NCBI GenBank assembly: GCA_958450325.1
Contig: OY288239.1
Span: 42,365,811-42,429,810, forward strand
DNA from: Agrostemma githago
Lineage: Eukaryota; Streptophyta; Magnoliopsida; Caryophyllales; Caryophyllaceae
Length of the DNA: 64,000 nucleotides
Reading direction: 5' to 3'
The position numbers and the translations under genes were made by a program. The notes beneath the pieces were generated by a model that worked only from the letters and a program-made list of their open reading frames with translations, ran no database searches and had not been told where the DNA came from. Positions 41,716 to 50,984 of this stretch are shown piece by piece. The stretch's first letter is position 1. The number at the start of each line of letters is the position of its first letter.

Positions 41716-44166
41716 TCACGCAGCATCCTGGCGAGCGTTGGCGTCTGCTTCAGGCTGCCTGGTCACCCGGGCTTCGTCCTTGGCGGAATAAAGGCTCCGG
41801 AAAGCGTCCTCGTCAAAAGTAGGGAACATCTCCCCTATCACCTCCATAACCAATTCCAGAGAGGAATTGGCGCCGCTCACGAAACTGGCACCCACCGCTT
41901 CCTCAGTCTCCGCAGCCAGGGTCTCTTTCTCTTTCGTCCATTCCCCCTTGGCCTGGTCAAAAGCCGACTTTGCCTGTGACAGTTGCTCCTCCAGGACAGT
42001 CACTCTCCCCTTCAAATGCCCCATCTCGGCCAAAGATATGTTAGCACGATCCAACGATTGCCGGCTCTCCTTCAGTTCGGCCTCTAACTTGGAAACCTCC
42101 TTCACAGCCATTTCCCCCTGCAGCCTCCAGCGATCAGCCTGCTTCTTGGCCTCTTCCAACTCCCCCTCTTGCCTTGTCATTTTGTCTTTCAAAGATCTTA
42201 TCAAGGAGACGTCCCTCTCTATCATGGCCAGGCGGTCGGGAGGAGGAGCCCCAGGGGTAACTGTTAGCTCCTCATCACTCAGGCGGCTGAGAGCCGCCAG
42301 TTCTGCAGATGCCAACATGACCTTGGAGGTACGCTGGATATATTGAAGCACTTGATGAGAGGTGGAAGTTACCATCTTTGTAAGACGGTCGGCCAAAACA
42401 GCCCCGGAGTCAGAAAGCAGGCCCGACACATCTACACTATCACCAGCCGTGTAGTGGAACTCCACATTTTCCTCTGGGAAGGGAATACTAGAGGGCTCAC
42501 GTGCAGGGCGTTTCGCCTCAGGGGTGGAGACATCCGCCTCCAGGTCCACCACGTCGGCACTAGGAGGCTCCCTCTCCCTTTTCCTCCTCGTTTCCAAGGG
42601 AACACTCTCCCCAGTCCCCTCCGAATCTCCAGGCTGCGTTCCCTGCGAGATCCGAGGGCCAGCCGGAGAAGCACCCTGTTTTTGACCAGGGGAAGGAGTA
42701 GCCCCTGAAGTAACCTCCGCTTCCCCCTCATGAATACTGGGAGTAGGAGTCGCCGGCTTCGACGAAGGCAGCCGGGGGGGGAGAGGCAATCTTCGACCTG
42801 CGGCGAAGTCTTTCACAAGCTTCATGAGGGCCTTACTTCCTTTTCTAAAATTTGGTGGAAGAGAGGGACGCTTTGAAAGAACGTGCAATTCCTCGCTCAA
42901 GCCTAACCTTCTGACCTGCTTCTTGGTCCAGGTCCAAGAGTAGGAATCTGCAGGAAAGGAAAGGCGGTCATTTAAAAAGCAGGGAGAAATAAAATCCCTG
43001 GAAAATCGTGACAACAAGAAAACCCTAGAACTACCTTCAAGGCCACGAATCAGGCCCAGGGGAAGCAGGTACTCGTCTGTCGTGATGAGCTCCGCATGAG
43101 GGAGCCAGAAAACAGGGCAAAAGTTCCCATGTTTATCCGTCACGATCTCAAACTTTTTTATCAAAATCTTCTCCTTATCGCTCAGCTTGACTTCCAGAGC
43201 CTTCCCCCCAACACGAGGATGATACTCCTCACGCGTCTCCATGCGGGTATGGACGTGGTTCCTAAAATGTCTAGGAATTTTCCACCCCGACGCACTATGA
43301 ACATATATGAAATTGTTTTTCCAGTCTTTGAGACTGCTCATGGCCGGCCAGACCAAGGCGTATTTTTTCTGTCTCAGTAGAGACCAGTAGCCGGGGGAGC
43401 CATCCCCCCCAGATGAAGACACCATTTGGAGGCCAACCATAAAGCGAAGGGCGTCGATGTAAGGCCCCTCGCCATGGAACAGGCAGGTCCAAGTATAGGC
43501 CACTAATGCCCTAATGGCCGTTGCAGTTAACTGAGCGATGGCGACGTTCATCCTCCTGAAAGTTTCCTCCAGGAAGGGATGTAACGGGAATCGCAGGCCG
43601 AATTCTAGGGCCTTATGGAAGACGGCTACACACCCTTCTGGGGGACAGCATACTGTGTCTTTTTCCCCAGGGATCACCACTGTGTACCCCTCCCCAAAAT
43701 TATAAAACTGCTCGATGGCCTCAGCCGCGTTACATTCCAAGATCAGGTCCCTATTCTTAGCCTCGGGATAGGTCTGTAAGGGAACCGCGTATTTCTCTTT
43801 GTCCAGAAAATAGGTCCTCCCTCTCTCCCTGCGGATGAGAGGACCGGCCACCCTGGAAGGGTCCACCTCTAGGGCTTCGTCATCAGAATCAATCACATCG
43901 AAGGGAGCTGGGTCGGGTGACTCAGCACCCTCTCCCCTGTGATCGTCTTCCTCCCTGGGGCCAACCCCGGAGGAAGAAGCAACGTCATGACGACTACCGT
44001 CACCGCCGCCAGTTCTTCCGAGCAAAGAATCTAAGGAAAGGGGGCGGACTCGCGACATTAAGGCTATAGAAGGGAAGAAAAGAAGCGAGAGATTCGAAAG
44101 TTCTAACCTAAAAAACGCCGGTGAAGTTGCCAGAGACGGCGACAAGAAGTGATCCTTGCTCCTCAA
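41716..44166 (-). CDS. Antisense putative-gypsy-transposase (Transposase_28-like) gene
   Basis: 816-residue open frame opposite to gag-pol. Residues ~150-240 match the layout of the plant Transposase_28 domain (CPPEGCVAVFHKALEFGLRF, then PLHPFLEETF). A charged, Pro/Ser-rich middle follows. A long coiled coil lies at about 640-760 (many Leu/Glu/Lys heptads such as KLEAELKESRQSLDRANISL). An in-frame 87-bp intron is likely at 42948-43034 (donor GAAG|GTAGTT, acceptor TTTCCTGCAG|ATT); splicing would turn LEGSSR...DSYSW into LEDSYSW. ATG 44166 lies 96 bp after a TATA box; a second ATG (MSRVRPLSL, 44060 region) could be the real start. Domain name from recall; function unknown. Confidence 0.75.
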   Translation of the reverse strand: MRSKDHFLSPSLATSPAFFRLELSNLSLLFFPSIALMSRVRPLSLDSLLGRTGGGDGSRHDVASSSGVGPREEDDHRGEGAESPDPAPFDVIDSDDEALEVDPSRVAGPLIRRERGRTYFLDKEKYAVPLQTYPEAKNRDLILECNAAEAIEQFYNFGEGYTVVIPGEKDTVCCPPEGCVAVFHKALEFGLRFPLHPFLEETFRRMNVAIAQLTATAIRALVAYTWTCLFHGEGPYIDALRFMVGLQMVSSSGGDGSPGYWSLLRQKKYALVWPAMSSLKDWKNNFIYVHSASGWKIPRHFRNHVHTRMETREEYHPRVGGKALEVKLSDKEKILIKKFEIVTDKHGNFCPVFWLPHAELITTDEYLLPLGLIRGLEGSSRVFLLSRFSRDFISPCFLNDRLSFPADSYSWTWTKKQVRRLGLSEELHVLSKRPSLPPNFRKGSKALMKLVKDFAAGRRLPLPPRLPSSKPATPTPSIHEGEAEVTSGATPSPGQKQGASPAGPRISQGTQPGDSEGTGESVPLETRRKREREPPSADVVDLEADVSTPEAKRPAREPSSIPFPEENVEFHYTAGDSVDVSGLLSDSGAVLADRLTKMVTSTSHQVLQYIQRTSKVMLASAELAALSRLSDEELTVTPGAPPPDRLAMIERDVSLIRSLKDKMTRQEGELEEAKKQADRWRLQGEMAVKEVSKLEAELKESRQSLDRANISLAEMGHLKGRVTVLEEQLSQAKSAFDQAKGEWTKEKETLAAETEEAVGASFVSGANSSLELVMEVIGEMFPTFDEDAFRSLYSAKDEARVTRQPEADANARQDAA

Positions 44167-44261
44167 AAAGAAAACGCTCGGTCAACGAAGGAGATTCAAG
44201 AAGTGTTATGGGGAGTAAGGAATCAAGAAGAGTAAAAGAAGAGAATGAAGGGGGAGAAGGG

Positions 44262-44269
44262 TTTATATA
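44262..44269 (-). promoter_or_regulatory. TATA box of the antisense gene in element 2
   Basis: TATATAAA on the minus strand, about 96 bp upstream of ATG 44166. It supports independent antisense transcription. Confidence 0.6.
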
Positions 44270-44420
44270 AAGCCCAAAGAAGTTCGAAAGGCGGAATCCC
44301 TGACAAAACCTTCGAGGACCATCCACGTGTCACATACTGAACACCAACTGCTCACCTTTTTCAAGAAGAGCCTCGGTAAACAGAAACGTCAGAGAGAAAG
44401 GTCAATCAACGACCTCATTC

Positions 44421-44422
44421 AA

Positions 44423-44452
<30 letters not shown>
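44421..44452. repeat. A-run and (AT)n microsatellite
   Basis: Ten A followed by 11 AT units, between the two antisense genes of element 2. Confidence 0.9.
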
Positions 44453-44456
<4 letters not shown>

Positions 44457-44618
44457 TAATAAAATAATAACCCATCAAAGAATTCAAAACGCACAAAATA
44501 TTCATTTCATTGAAAACCCTGCAAGGGAAAGCTACATCGTGGGTCGGATATGAAAGAAAATTACATAAGGCTCAAAAAGTTCCAGCCTGACAGAAATCAA
44601 AAGCCCTGCCACGCAGGC

Positions 44619-45200
44619 CTAGTCGTCCCCCAAATTTGGGGAATAATCCCCAGGACTGCCTGGGCTCCCAAGAGCCGAGCCCCAGTCCCAACTTGGGGAA
44701 CCCTGAAAGGGGTCATCAAAAGCCCCATCTCCGTCCCTGTCGCTCAGGCAGCCAAGACCTTCGCTGTCATCAGAGTCGTGGCTGCTGTCTTCCCAGTCCC
44801 TTCCAAAGGGAACAGCTCGGGACTCGTCGCAGGCGCGACAGCCTGTCTTCTTTACAGGCGAAGAAGGACCCGACTCCAGGGAGGAATCAGTGTCAGAGTT
44901 GGGGCCGAATTGTTCAGGGTGCAGCCATGGAAAACACTCATGACAACCCCTATCATAACAGCCCCCTCCCTGGGAGCAACGCCTAAACCTAGGCGCAGCA
45001 GGAGGAGAGGACCTCCTAGGGCGTTTGCCCATCCTAATGGAGGCCTTCCGACCCCTCCGGTGAAGGCGAAGCCGTGAACAGCGACTCCGGCGAACAGCTA
45101 AATAAGCGGTCCGTGCATATCTGAGCCTCCAAAACCCTCTGAAGATGAAGGAAACATGTTTGACTCCGCGGCGAATTACACTTTTCTTGATCCAAGTCAT
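44619..45200 (-). CDS. Second small antisense ORF of element 2, unrecognised
   Basis: 193 residues on the minus strand. The N-terminal ~85 residues are Arg-rich (YARTAYLAVRRSRCSRLRLH). A Cys-rich motif CSQGGGCYDRGCHEC is followed by FPWLHPEQFG, suggesting metal binding. The C-terminus is Ser/Asp-rich and acidic (SSHDSDDSEGLGCLSDRDGD). TATAAAA lies 68 bp upstream of the ATG (45268-45274), so it looks like a second independent antisense unit. I do not recognise the family. The skewed composition could also arise by chance in GC-rich DNA; comparison with other copies would decide. Confidence 0.45.
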   Translation of the reverse strand: MTWIKKSVIRRGVKHVSFIFRGFWRLRYARTAYLAVRRSRCSRLRLHRRGRKASIRMGKRPRRSSPPAAPRFRRCSQGGGCYDRGCHECFPWLHPEQFGPNSDTDSSLESGPSSPVKKTGCRACDESRAVPFGRDWEDSSHDSDDSEGLGCLSDRDGDGAFDDPFQGSPSWDWGSALGSPGSPGDYSPNLGDD

Positions 45201-45267
45201 GTTTAAAATGAAGAAAATGGAAAGATTGAAGGTGGGATGAAATACAAATGATAAAGGAAGCTAAGGA

Positions 45268-45274
45268 TTTTATA
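45268..45274 (-). promoter_or_regulatory. TATA box upstream of the small antisense ORF
   Basis: TATAAAA on the minus strand, 68 bp before the ATG at 45200. Confidence 0.45.
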
Positions 45275-45552
45275 CCAAGGAAAACACCGCATTAATGAAC
45301 GCTCCAACCACCCTGGAAGGAGAGCCACCAATCAGGAACTCTTCACGGTTCCCCAAAATCCGCCCAGAAGAAAAGGGCAATCATTACAAAAGTGCTCTCA
45401 CCTCTTTGCATTCCTGACAGGAGCAGTACAAAGTTCCATTGGGAAGGTGCGAAGCATTAAATGCTGCAACAGACATGGAAGTCAACCCCTCTCCAAGCAA
45501 GAGTCGCCAGCAGAGGAGAAGTCTCACTTCCCTCCTACTGACGAAGGCCAAT

Positions 45553-46229
45553 TGATTGGGGTGGGCCGCCTGTCAATCAGCCGCCTGCTAGGCAGGCCCC
45601 GAGACGGTTCCTGCCGAGGAGTCGAAAGGCTAGCTCCCAGCAAGAACCTGGAACAAAGCATGAAACGCTAAAGGTTGGCCGTCAGCTGCTGAAAGCACGG
45701 GCCAACCCAGCCTGTCGGAGCTTGGCAGCCCCCTGCCTGAAGACTGTCTGCCCTGGGAAAATCCCTGGCCGGCAGGGTCAGGACCCCCAGGGGCCCTCTC
45801 GTCATTTTGCCTAAGGTAATTGGGAATGGATGGATGAGAAGCCGCCACTTGTCACTTCTCCATCCAACCATTCCTCTTTCTCTTCTCTCTCTTGTGGGAA
45901 GGTATAAATACCTCCCCATTTCCCACATGAGAGGGGTTGGATTTTCTCTCTCTAGACTCTTACTCCTAAAACGCCGCCCAGTTCCTCACGAGCTAGGTTC
46001 GTAAAGGCATTTCACGGACTGACTTAGGCATCGGAGAGGGTTCCCTCGGACAACCTCCGAGGCCCTGTGCGTTCATTGTGCAGGGAGCAGGCCGTTTCCG
46101 CCGGGAAGGTCCGATTCAAGGAGTGAGAGGAAGGGGAGACCAAGGGAATCAAGCGATCAGTTATTCACCGTTAAATCAATTATACTGCCCGGATCCTAGG
46201 CCGGGTAAATTTTTTCCGTGACCGGAACA
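45553..46229 (+). repeat. 3' LTR of Tat element 2
   Basis: 677 bp, same length as the 5' LTR; three substitutions noted (at about 45971, 46187 and 46211). TATA box at 45903-45909. The sequence just upstream is not a classical polypurine tract. Confidence 0.96.
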
Positions 46230-46234
46230 CTTAC

Positions 46235-46747
46235 TATTGCCATTGTTGTGGGAAGTTGGGGCATACCAAGAGTACTTGCAAACTGGAGAAAAAGAAGGTG
46301 AATGCAAAGCCTCTTCAACGATACACGCCCATCAAGAAGGCTATAGAGGAGCAAAATGCATCTGGTGTTAGTGACCCGGACCCGAATTTGACTTCAGGGA
46401 GGTCAGATGGATTAGGGAGGGCAAGCATTGACACCTCAGAAGGGAGGAAGCAGGCTCGAGACCCGGACCCCAATCTGGGTGGATTAGGGAGGGTTGGCCT
46501 GGATGGAGAAATAGACCTGGGGCTTAGTCAGGCTCAAGAGGGTGAGGTGGTCTGTGCTAAAGATAAGGCTGAGACAGGTTTTCAAGCTGTTGTCCACCGT
46601 TCTGGTGCGACAGGACAGGTGAACATGTCCAAAGAGGTGAAGATTGAAATTTTGCATAGAAACCAGTATGAGATATTACAGCAGCATCTGGATTTTGAGA
46701 ATGAGGGACTGAATGTCCAGGAGAATGTCCCACCTGACTTATTATAA
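46235..46747 (+). pseudogene. LINE F ORF1, C-terminal part (CCHC)
   Basis: Continues LINE F ORF1 after the TSD with YCHCCGKLGHTKSTCKLEKK. The CCHC zinc knuckle is intact (C-x2-C-x4-H-x4-C). The tail repeats DPDPNL and DGLGR segments also seen in LINE D, and ends NVPPDLL. The stop TAA at 46745-46747 directly abuts the ORF2 ATG. This part has no lesion; the gene is dead because of the two stops and the insertion upstream. Confidence 0.88.
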
Positions 46748-49700
46748 ATGAAAGTGGCAACGTGGAATATAAGAGGGAATAATGAAGAGGTGAAGCAAAA
46801 TGAAGTTATATCACTCTTCAGGAATAATAACTTAGATGTTTTGGGTTTATTGGAGACTCGAGTTAAAATTGATAAAGCGCATCCAATTATTAGAGGCAAA
46901 TTTAGAGATTTTGGAGTAGATTGGAATTATGATTGCCATTATAATGGTCGCATCTGGCTTTTGTGGAATAAATGCACTGTTAGAGTCACTGTTCTTATGG
47001 TTCATGCACAATGTATTCATTGTCATATACATCACCTGGCTTCGAGACAAGAGATATATATGACAACTATTTATGGAAGTAATGATGGGAAGGAAAGGGA
47101 AGCCTTGTGGCACACTTTAAATGAGCTGAAAATTGTTAAGGATAGTTGGTTAATCATTGGAGATTTCAACATTGTTCGTCATACTGATGAGAAAAATGGA
47201 GGAGCGCCTCCTATAGCCAGTGAAATGTCAGTTTTTAATGACTGTCTTTTCGCTAATGGTCTGCAGGAAATAGGAGGTCAGGGTCAAGAGTTTACTTGGA
47301 CTAATAAACAAGCTCCGGAGGATAGAGTTTGGTCTAGATTAGATAGGGCTCTAGTGAATGGGGCTTGGCTCGATTCTCTTCCATCCTCCTTTGCTTCTGT
47401 TCTGGATCCGGGAATTTCTGATCATGCTCCAGTGCAAGTGACTATATTACAGCCGGAAAGAAAGAAGGGTATGTTTACTTTCCTTAATTATTGGACAAAA
47501 TCCCCTCAATTTTGTGAAGTAGTTCAGAAAGCTTGGTCTATTTCTGCCCATGGTACAGCCTGCTTTAGACTCTTTAGTAAGTTAAAGAGAGTTAAAATGG
47601 CACTGAAAGCTATGCATAGAAACAATTTCTCAGATATTAAGAAGAGAATTGAGGCTGCCAAGATGGATATGGCGGAATGTCATAGAATGCTGCAGGATAA
47701 CCCCCGGTCACAGCATTTAATTTCTCAAGAAAAGGAATTACGTAATACCTATATGGCTTTGGTTGGTGCGGAGCTTAGTATACTAAGACAAAGGGCGAAG
47801 ATGGATAACATAATACATGGAGACGAATCAACCAAATTCTTCTACTCAAGAATAAAGGAAAGGAGACAAAAGCAAATAATTGGTAGTATTGCAGATGGAG
47901 AGGGCAGAATGCGTGAGGGGCTTGCTGATGTAGCAAGAGGATTTGAGGATTATTACAAAGGCCTGTTGGGCGCAGCAAAGGAGGTGAAACCAATTGATCA
48001 TGAAGTTTTTGCCAAGGGGAAACTGATAAATGAGAATGAATGGGATTCAATGCTTCGCATTCCAACTGAGCAGGAGGTCAAGGATGTGGTTTTCTCGATT
48101 GGGGTGGATAAGAGTCCCGGTCCTGATGGATTCTCATCAGAATTCTTTAGGGCAGCTTGGAACATTATTAGATATGATTTCTATGAGGCGGTGAAGGAAT
48201 TCTTTAACAAGGGGAAAATGCTAAAGCAGGCAAATACTACCTTAATTACTCTTATACCAAAAAAAGACATCTGCCATTCAGTTCTTGATTATCGCCCTAT
48301 AGGTTGTTGTTCAATTTTCTATAAAACTGTTAGTAAGCTACTTACTAAGCGAATCCAAAGAGTTATCCAGGATTTAGTGGGCTGGGAGCAAGCGGCCTTT
48401 ATACAGGGGCGTAGTATACATGAAAATATTGCTCTTTCACAAGCACTTGTTAAGAGCTATGGAAGGAAAAATCTCACTCCCCGTTGCTTAATGAAGATAG
48501 ATCTGAGAAAAGCCTTTGATTCACTTCAATGGACTTTTCTTCAAGATATGCTTACGGGATTTAATTTTCCTCCTAAGTTTGTGGACTGGATAATGAACTG
48601 TATAACTGGCTCATGGTTCACTTTAAAGGTAAATGGCATGCCATATGGGTTTTTTAAGGGAAGAAGCGGAATCCGTCAAGGCGATCCTCTTTCTCCATAT
48701 TTATTTGTGATGAGCATGGAAATACTCTCGAGGAGATTAAGATGTATTAACTTAAAGGCGAATGTTTCCTACCATCCAAAATGTTGCCAACTGAGGTTAA
48801 ACCACATGATTTTTGCAGATGACCTAATGGTTTTCACTCGAGGGGATTGTCCTTCAGTGGAGGCGGTGGTGCAAGAACTCAAACTGTTCTCTGATGTTTC
48901 TGGATTGCAGGCCAATAGTGAGAAAACCATTATTTTCTTTGGAGGGGTTCATGAGAGCATAAAGGAGGAAATTCTCCTGAGTACAGGTTTCACTCAAGGG
49001 GACTTCCCTTGCAGATATCTAGGGATTCCCCTAAACTCAGCTAACAACAAGCGGGATCAATACCAAGTGCTAATTAACAAAATTGAAACACAAATCTTCA
49101 GCTGGTCTTCTGGTTTCTTAACATATGCAGGGAGAATGCAACTGATTACCTCGGTAATCTTTGGGCTTACGAACTATTGGAGTGCAAATGCGTTATTACC
49201 TGCTAATGTGCATCAAAGAATTGACCGAATCTGCAGAAGCTATTTCTGGACCGGAGGGGTGGACAATAGAAGGCAAGTTTTCAAAAGTTGGAGTAGCATT
49301 TGCCTACCATGGAGTGAAGGCGGTCTTAATGCCAAAGGGCTCATAGCTTGGAATAAAGCCTTGATTGCCCACTGGCTCTGGAAAATTGTGACAGGTGAGC
49401 ATAGTCTTTGGAGGGATTGGCATAACAGATATGTTCTTATGGGGCAAAATATTTGGAGCATTGACAAGAAGGAGAGGCATTCATTAACATTTAACAGTAT
49501 TCTTACCATTCGTGACGAAATACTGCAGAAAGAAGGAACTATGGCAGACAGCCTTGTTCGAAGCTGGACTGTTAAGGATCGATTTTGCATTACTGAAGCA
49601 TTTGAATGGTTTAGACATAAGAAACCAATAATCCCCTGGATGAAGAGAATGAAGGAAGGGAACCTCATTCCCAAGCATAAGGTCATACTAGCAATGGCTG

Positions 49701-50101
49701 GACAGAAGGTTTTAGCTACTCAAGACAAGCTTCAAACTCGTGGATTTCAACTTGTCAGTAGATGCGTTCTTTGTGAACAGCAAACTGAGACCACTGTGCA
49801 TTTATTCTTTGGCTGCCCTTTTTCACGACAGGTCTGGCAACACCTTCTTAACTGGATGCAAATAACGGGAAGAACCAGTAACCTCGTCACGGAGCTGAAC
49901 TGGAGTACTGTGAGAGCTAAAAGAAGACATTGGAAACATTATTGGTTTTGCAATAGCATTGCAGCTGCAGTTTACAGCCTATGGAAGGAAAGGAATGCTA
50001 GAGTTTTCGAGAACAGAAAGAGTTCAATGATGAGCATAGTGGCTAAGATCAGATTTGATGTTTTTACTAGATTACGAGGTAGAAATATCCATATAGATTG
50101 A
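46748..50101 (+). CDS. LINE F ORF2, intact endonuclease-RT protein
   Basis: 1117 residues, the only uninterrupted full-length ORF2 here. Endonuclease at 1-230: WNIRGN, LLETRVK, NGRIWLLW, IYGSNDGKERE, IGDFNIVRHTDEK, ISDHAPV. RT at about 440-760: SPGPDGF, KIDLRKAFDS, GIRQGDPLSPYLF and catalytic FADD at 689-692. The zf-RVT motif lies near 1004 (SRCVLCEQ, then TVHLFFGC). The C-terminal AAAVYSLWKERNARVF block is the family end. It nicks target DNA and reverse-transcribes the element RNA. The start was chosen because WNIRG follows at the usual distance and the ATG abuts the ORF1 stop. ORF1 of this copy is dead, so any activity would need ORF1 protein in trans. Confidence 0.95.
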   Translation: MKVATWNIRGNNEEVKQNEVISLFRNNNLDVLGLLETRVKIDKAHPIIRGKFRDFGVDWNYDCHYNGRIWLLWNKCTVRVTVLMVHAQCIHCHIHHLASRQEIYMTTIYGSNDGKEREALWHTLNELKIVKDSWLIIGDFNIVRHTDEKNGGAPPIASEMSVFNDCLFANGLQEIGGQGQEFTWTNKQAPEDRVWSRLDRALVNGAWLDSLPSSFASVLDPGISDHAPVQVTILQPERKKGMFTFLNYWTKSPQFCEVVQKAWSISAHGTACFRLFSKLKRVKMALKAMHRNNFSDIKKRIEAAKMDMAECHRMLQDNPRSQHLISQEKELRNTYMALVGAELSILRQRAKMDNIIHGDESTKFFYSRIKERRQKQIIGSIADGEGRMREGLADVARGFEDYYKGLLGAAKEVKPIDHEVFAKGKLINENEWDSMLRIPTEQEVKDVVFSIGVDKSPGPDGFSSEFFRAAWNIIRYDFYEAVKEFFNKGKMLKQANTTLITLIPKKDICHSVLDYRPIGCCSIFYKTVSKLLTKRIQRVIQDLVGWEQAAFIQGRSIHENIALSQALVKSYGRKNLTPRCLMKIDLRKAFDSLQWTFLQDMLTGFNFPPKFVDWIMNCITGSWFTLKVNGMPYGFFKGRSGIRQGDPLSPYLFVMSMEILSRRLRCINLKANVSYHPKCCQLRLNHMIFADDLMVFTRGDCPSVEAVVQELKLFSDVSGLQANSEKTIIFFGGVHESIKEEILLSTGFTQGDFPCRYLGIPLNSANNKRDQYQVLINKIETQIFSWSSGFLTYAGRMQLITSVIFGLTNYWSANALLPANVHQRIDRICRSYFWTGGVDNRRQVFKSWSSICLPWSEGGLNAKGLIAWNKALIAHWLWKIVTGEHSLWRDWHNRYVLMGQNIWSIDKKERHSLTFNSILTIRDEILQKEGTMADSLVRSWTVKDRFCITEAFEWFRHKKPIIPWMKRMKEGNLIPKHKVILAMAGQKVLATQDKLQTRGFQLVSRCVLCEQQTETTVHLFFGCPFSRQVWQHLLNWMQITGRTSNLVTELNWSTVRAKRRHWKHYWFCNSIAAAVYSLWKERNARVFENRKSSMMSIVAKIRFDVFTRLRGRNIHID

Positions 50102-50158
50102 TTAATTTAGAGGAAGGGAATTGTAATATCTAGTGGATATGACTTTTGTAAGAGCCTC

Positions 50159-50181
50159 GTCTCATTTTATAAATCTGAGAC
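50159..50181 (+). other. LINE F 3' terminal hairpin
   Basis: GTCTCA (50159-50164) pairs with TGAGAC (50176-50181) around an 11-nt loop, 11 nt before the poly(A). The stem differs in sequence from D and E but sits in the same place. Confidence 0.6.
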
Positions 50182-50192
50182 ATAATTTCTTG

Positions 50193-50371
50193 CAAAAAAA
50201 AAATAATAATAATAATAGTAATAATAATAATATGAATAATAATATGAATAATAATAATAATAGTAATAGTAATAGTAATAGTAATAGTAATAGTAATAGT
50301 AATAGTAATAGTAATAGTAATAGTAATAGTAATAGTAATAATAATAAGCATTAAGCATTAAGCATTAAGCA
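50193..50371 (+). repeat. LINE F tail: poly(A), TAA/TAG units and AAGCATT heptamers
   Basis: About 11 A, then TAA units with ATG-containing variants, then a long (TAGTAA)n stretch at 50260-50340. An AAGCATT heptamer repeat (nearly four units) follows at 50345-50371. The retroposed fragment follows. Confidence 0.92.
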
Positions 50372-50417
50372 TAGACATAACTTGGTTCGTGACACCCTTT
50401 TGGATATCTGTTTCTGA

Positions 50418-50861
50418 TCTGGTATTTCAGCCGGTAAGGAGGTAGATGTCGGTTTGATTGATGGGCACGACAGGCCCTTACGCCTGGCGGATTTGCTTCT
50501 TTATTCCTGGGATAGGGGCCGTGATGTGTGTGTCGATTTGACGGGGTCGTCCCCTTTGACCCAGTCTGCGATGTCTGATTTTCTACCTGGCCGCGCAGTC
50601 GCTGATGCTGCTCAGCGCAAGTGCGCCAAGTATGGAGATTTGTGCACCAAGACTGGGTATGGGTTCCTGCCTTTCTCTTTCTCTTCTCTAGGGGAGCTCG
50701 ACGTGGAGGCCGCTGCTTTACTCAAGCGGATTCAGAAATTCTCTATTTCTCAGGACGCGGGAACTCGGGCAGCTGCTTTTATTTTTACTCGTCTTAGTTT
50801 TTCTATCGCTAAGGGAGTGGGATCCCAGATAGTATCTCGGCTTCCCTCCAACTTCTTGTAA
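50418..50861 (+). pseudogene. Retroposed fragment with conserved repeat-associated ORF
   Basis: The segment 50346-50914 lies between two LINEs, with its own poly(A) (50896-50914) and (TAA)n. It is open from 50418 (after an in-frame TGA at 50415) to 50861 without a clear natural ATG. The peptide contains LRLADLLLYSWDRGRDVCVD, GYGFLPFSFSSLGELD and IAKGVGSQIVSRLPSNFL. I recall similar sequences as hypothetical proteins scattered in plant repeats, but cannot name the family. It looks like the 3' end of a transcript moved by LINE machinery. Function unknown. Confidence 0.6.
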
Positions 50862-50895
50862 TTTGTTCTGGTGTTTAATGAAAGTTCCGTTTTAT

Positions 50896-50912
50896 AAAAA
50901 AAAAAAAAAAAA

Positions 50913-50954
<42 letters not shown>
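50896..50954 (+). repeat. poly(A) plus (TAA)n after the retroposed fragment
   Basis: 19 A followed by about 13 TAA units; LINE H begins at 50955. Confidence 0.95.
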
Positions 50955-50955
<1 letters not shown>

Positions 50956-50984
50956 GAAATTCTGTTATGCGCGAAGGTCCTTCA

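Larger units (their letters stand above)
34072..46229 (+). mobile_element. Tat-lineage Ty3/gypsy element 2 (12.2 kb)
   Basis: Complete element with two 677-bp LTRs (34072-34748, 45553-46229) and target-site duplication CTTAC (34067-34071, 46230-46234). Gag-protease and RT-RNase H-second RNase H-integrase lie in one frame separated by one TGA. Two antisense ORFs lie between pol and the 3' LTR, with a six-unit tandem array before them. I count three LTR substitutions by eye (0.4%), so it is young. It is a different family from element 1. Confidence 0.95.
33035..50202 (+). mobile_element. LINE F, full-length, split by Tat element 2
   Basis: LINE sequence at 33035-34071 and 46235-50202. It has a CT-rich 5' UTR, ORF1 broken by two stops and the LTR element, an intact ORF2, and the 3' terminus CATAATTTCTTGC plus poly(A). 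Subfamily C/D/F. Confidence 0.92.

Noticed and set aside
42343..42708. Plus-strand ORFs opposite the antisense gene of element 2
   Set aside because: They are complements of the long minus-strand frame with its coiled coil and domain; no recognisable motifs.
50418..50861. Host gene candidate
   Set aside because: No clear start, its own poly(A) plus TAA tail, and position within a LINE stack indicate a retroposed fragment.
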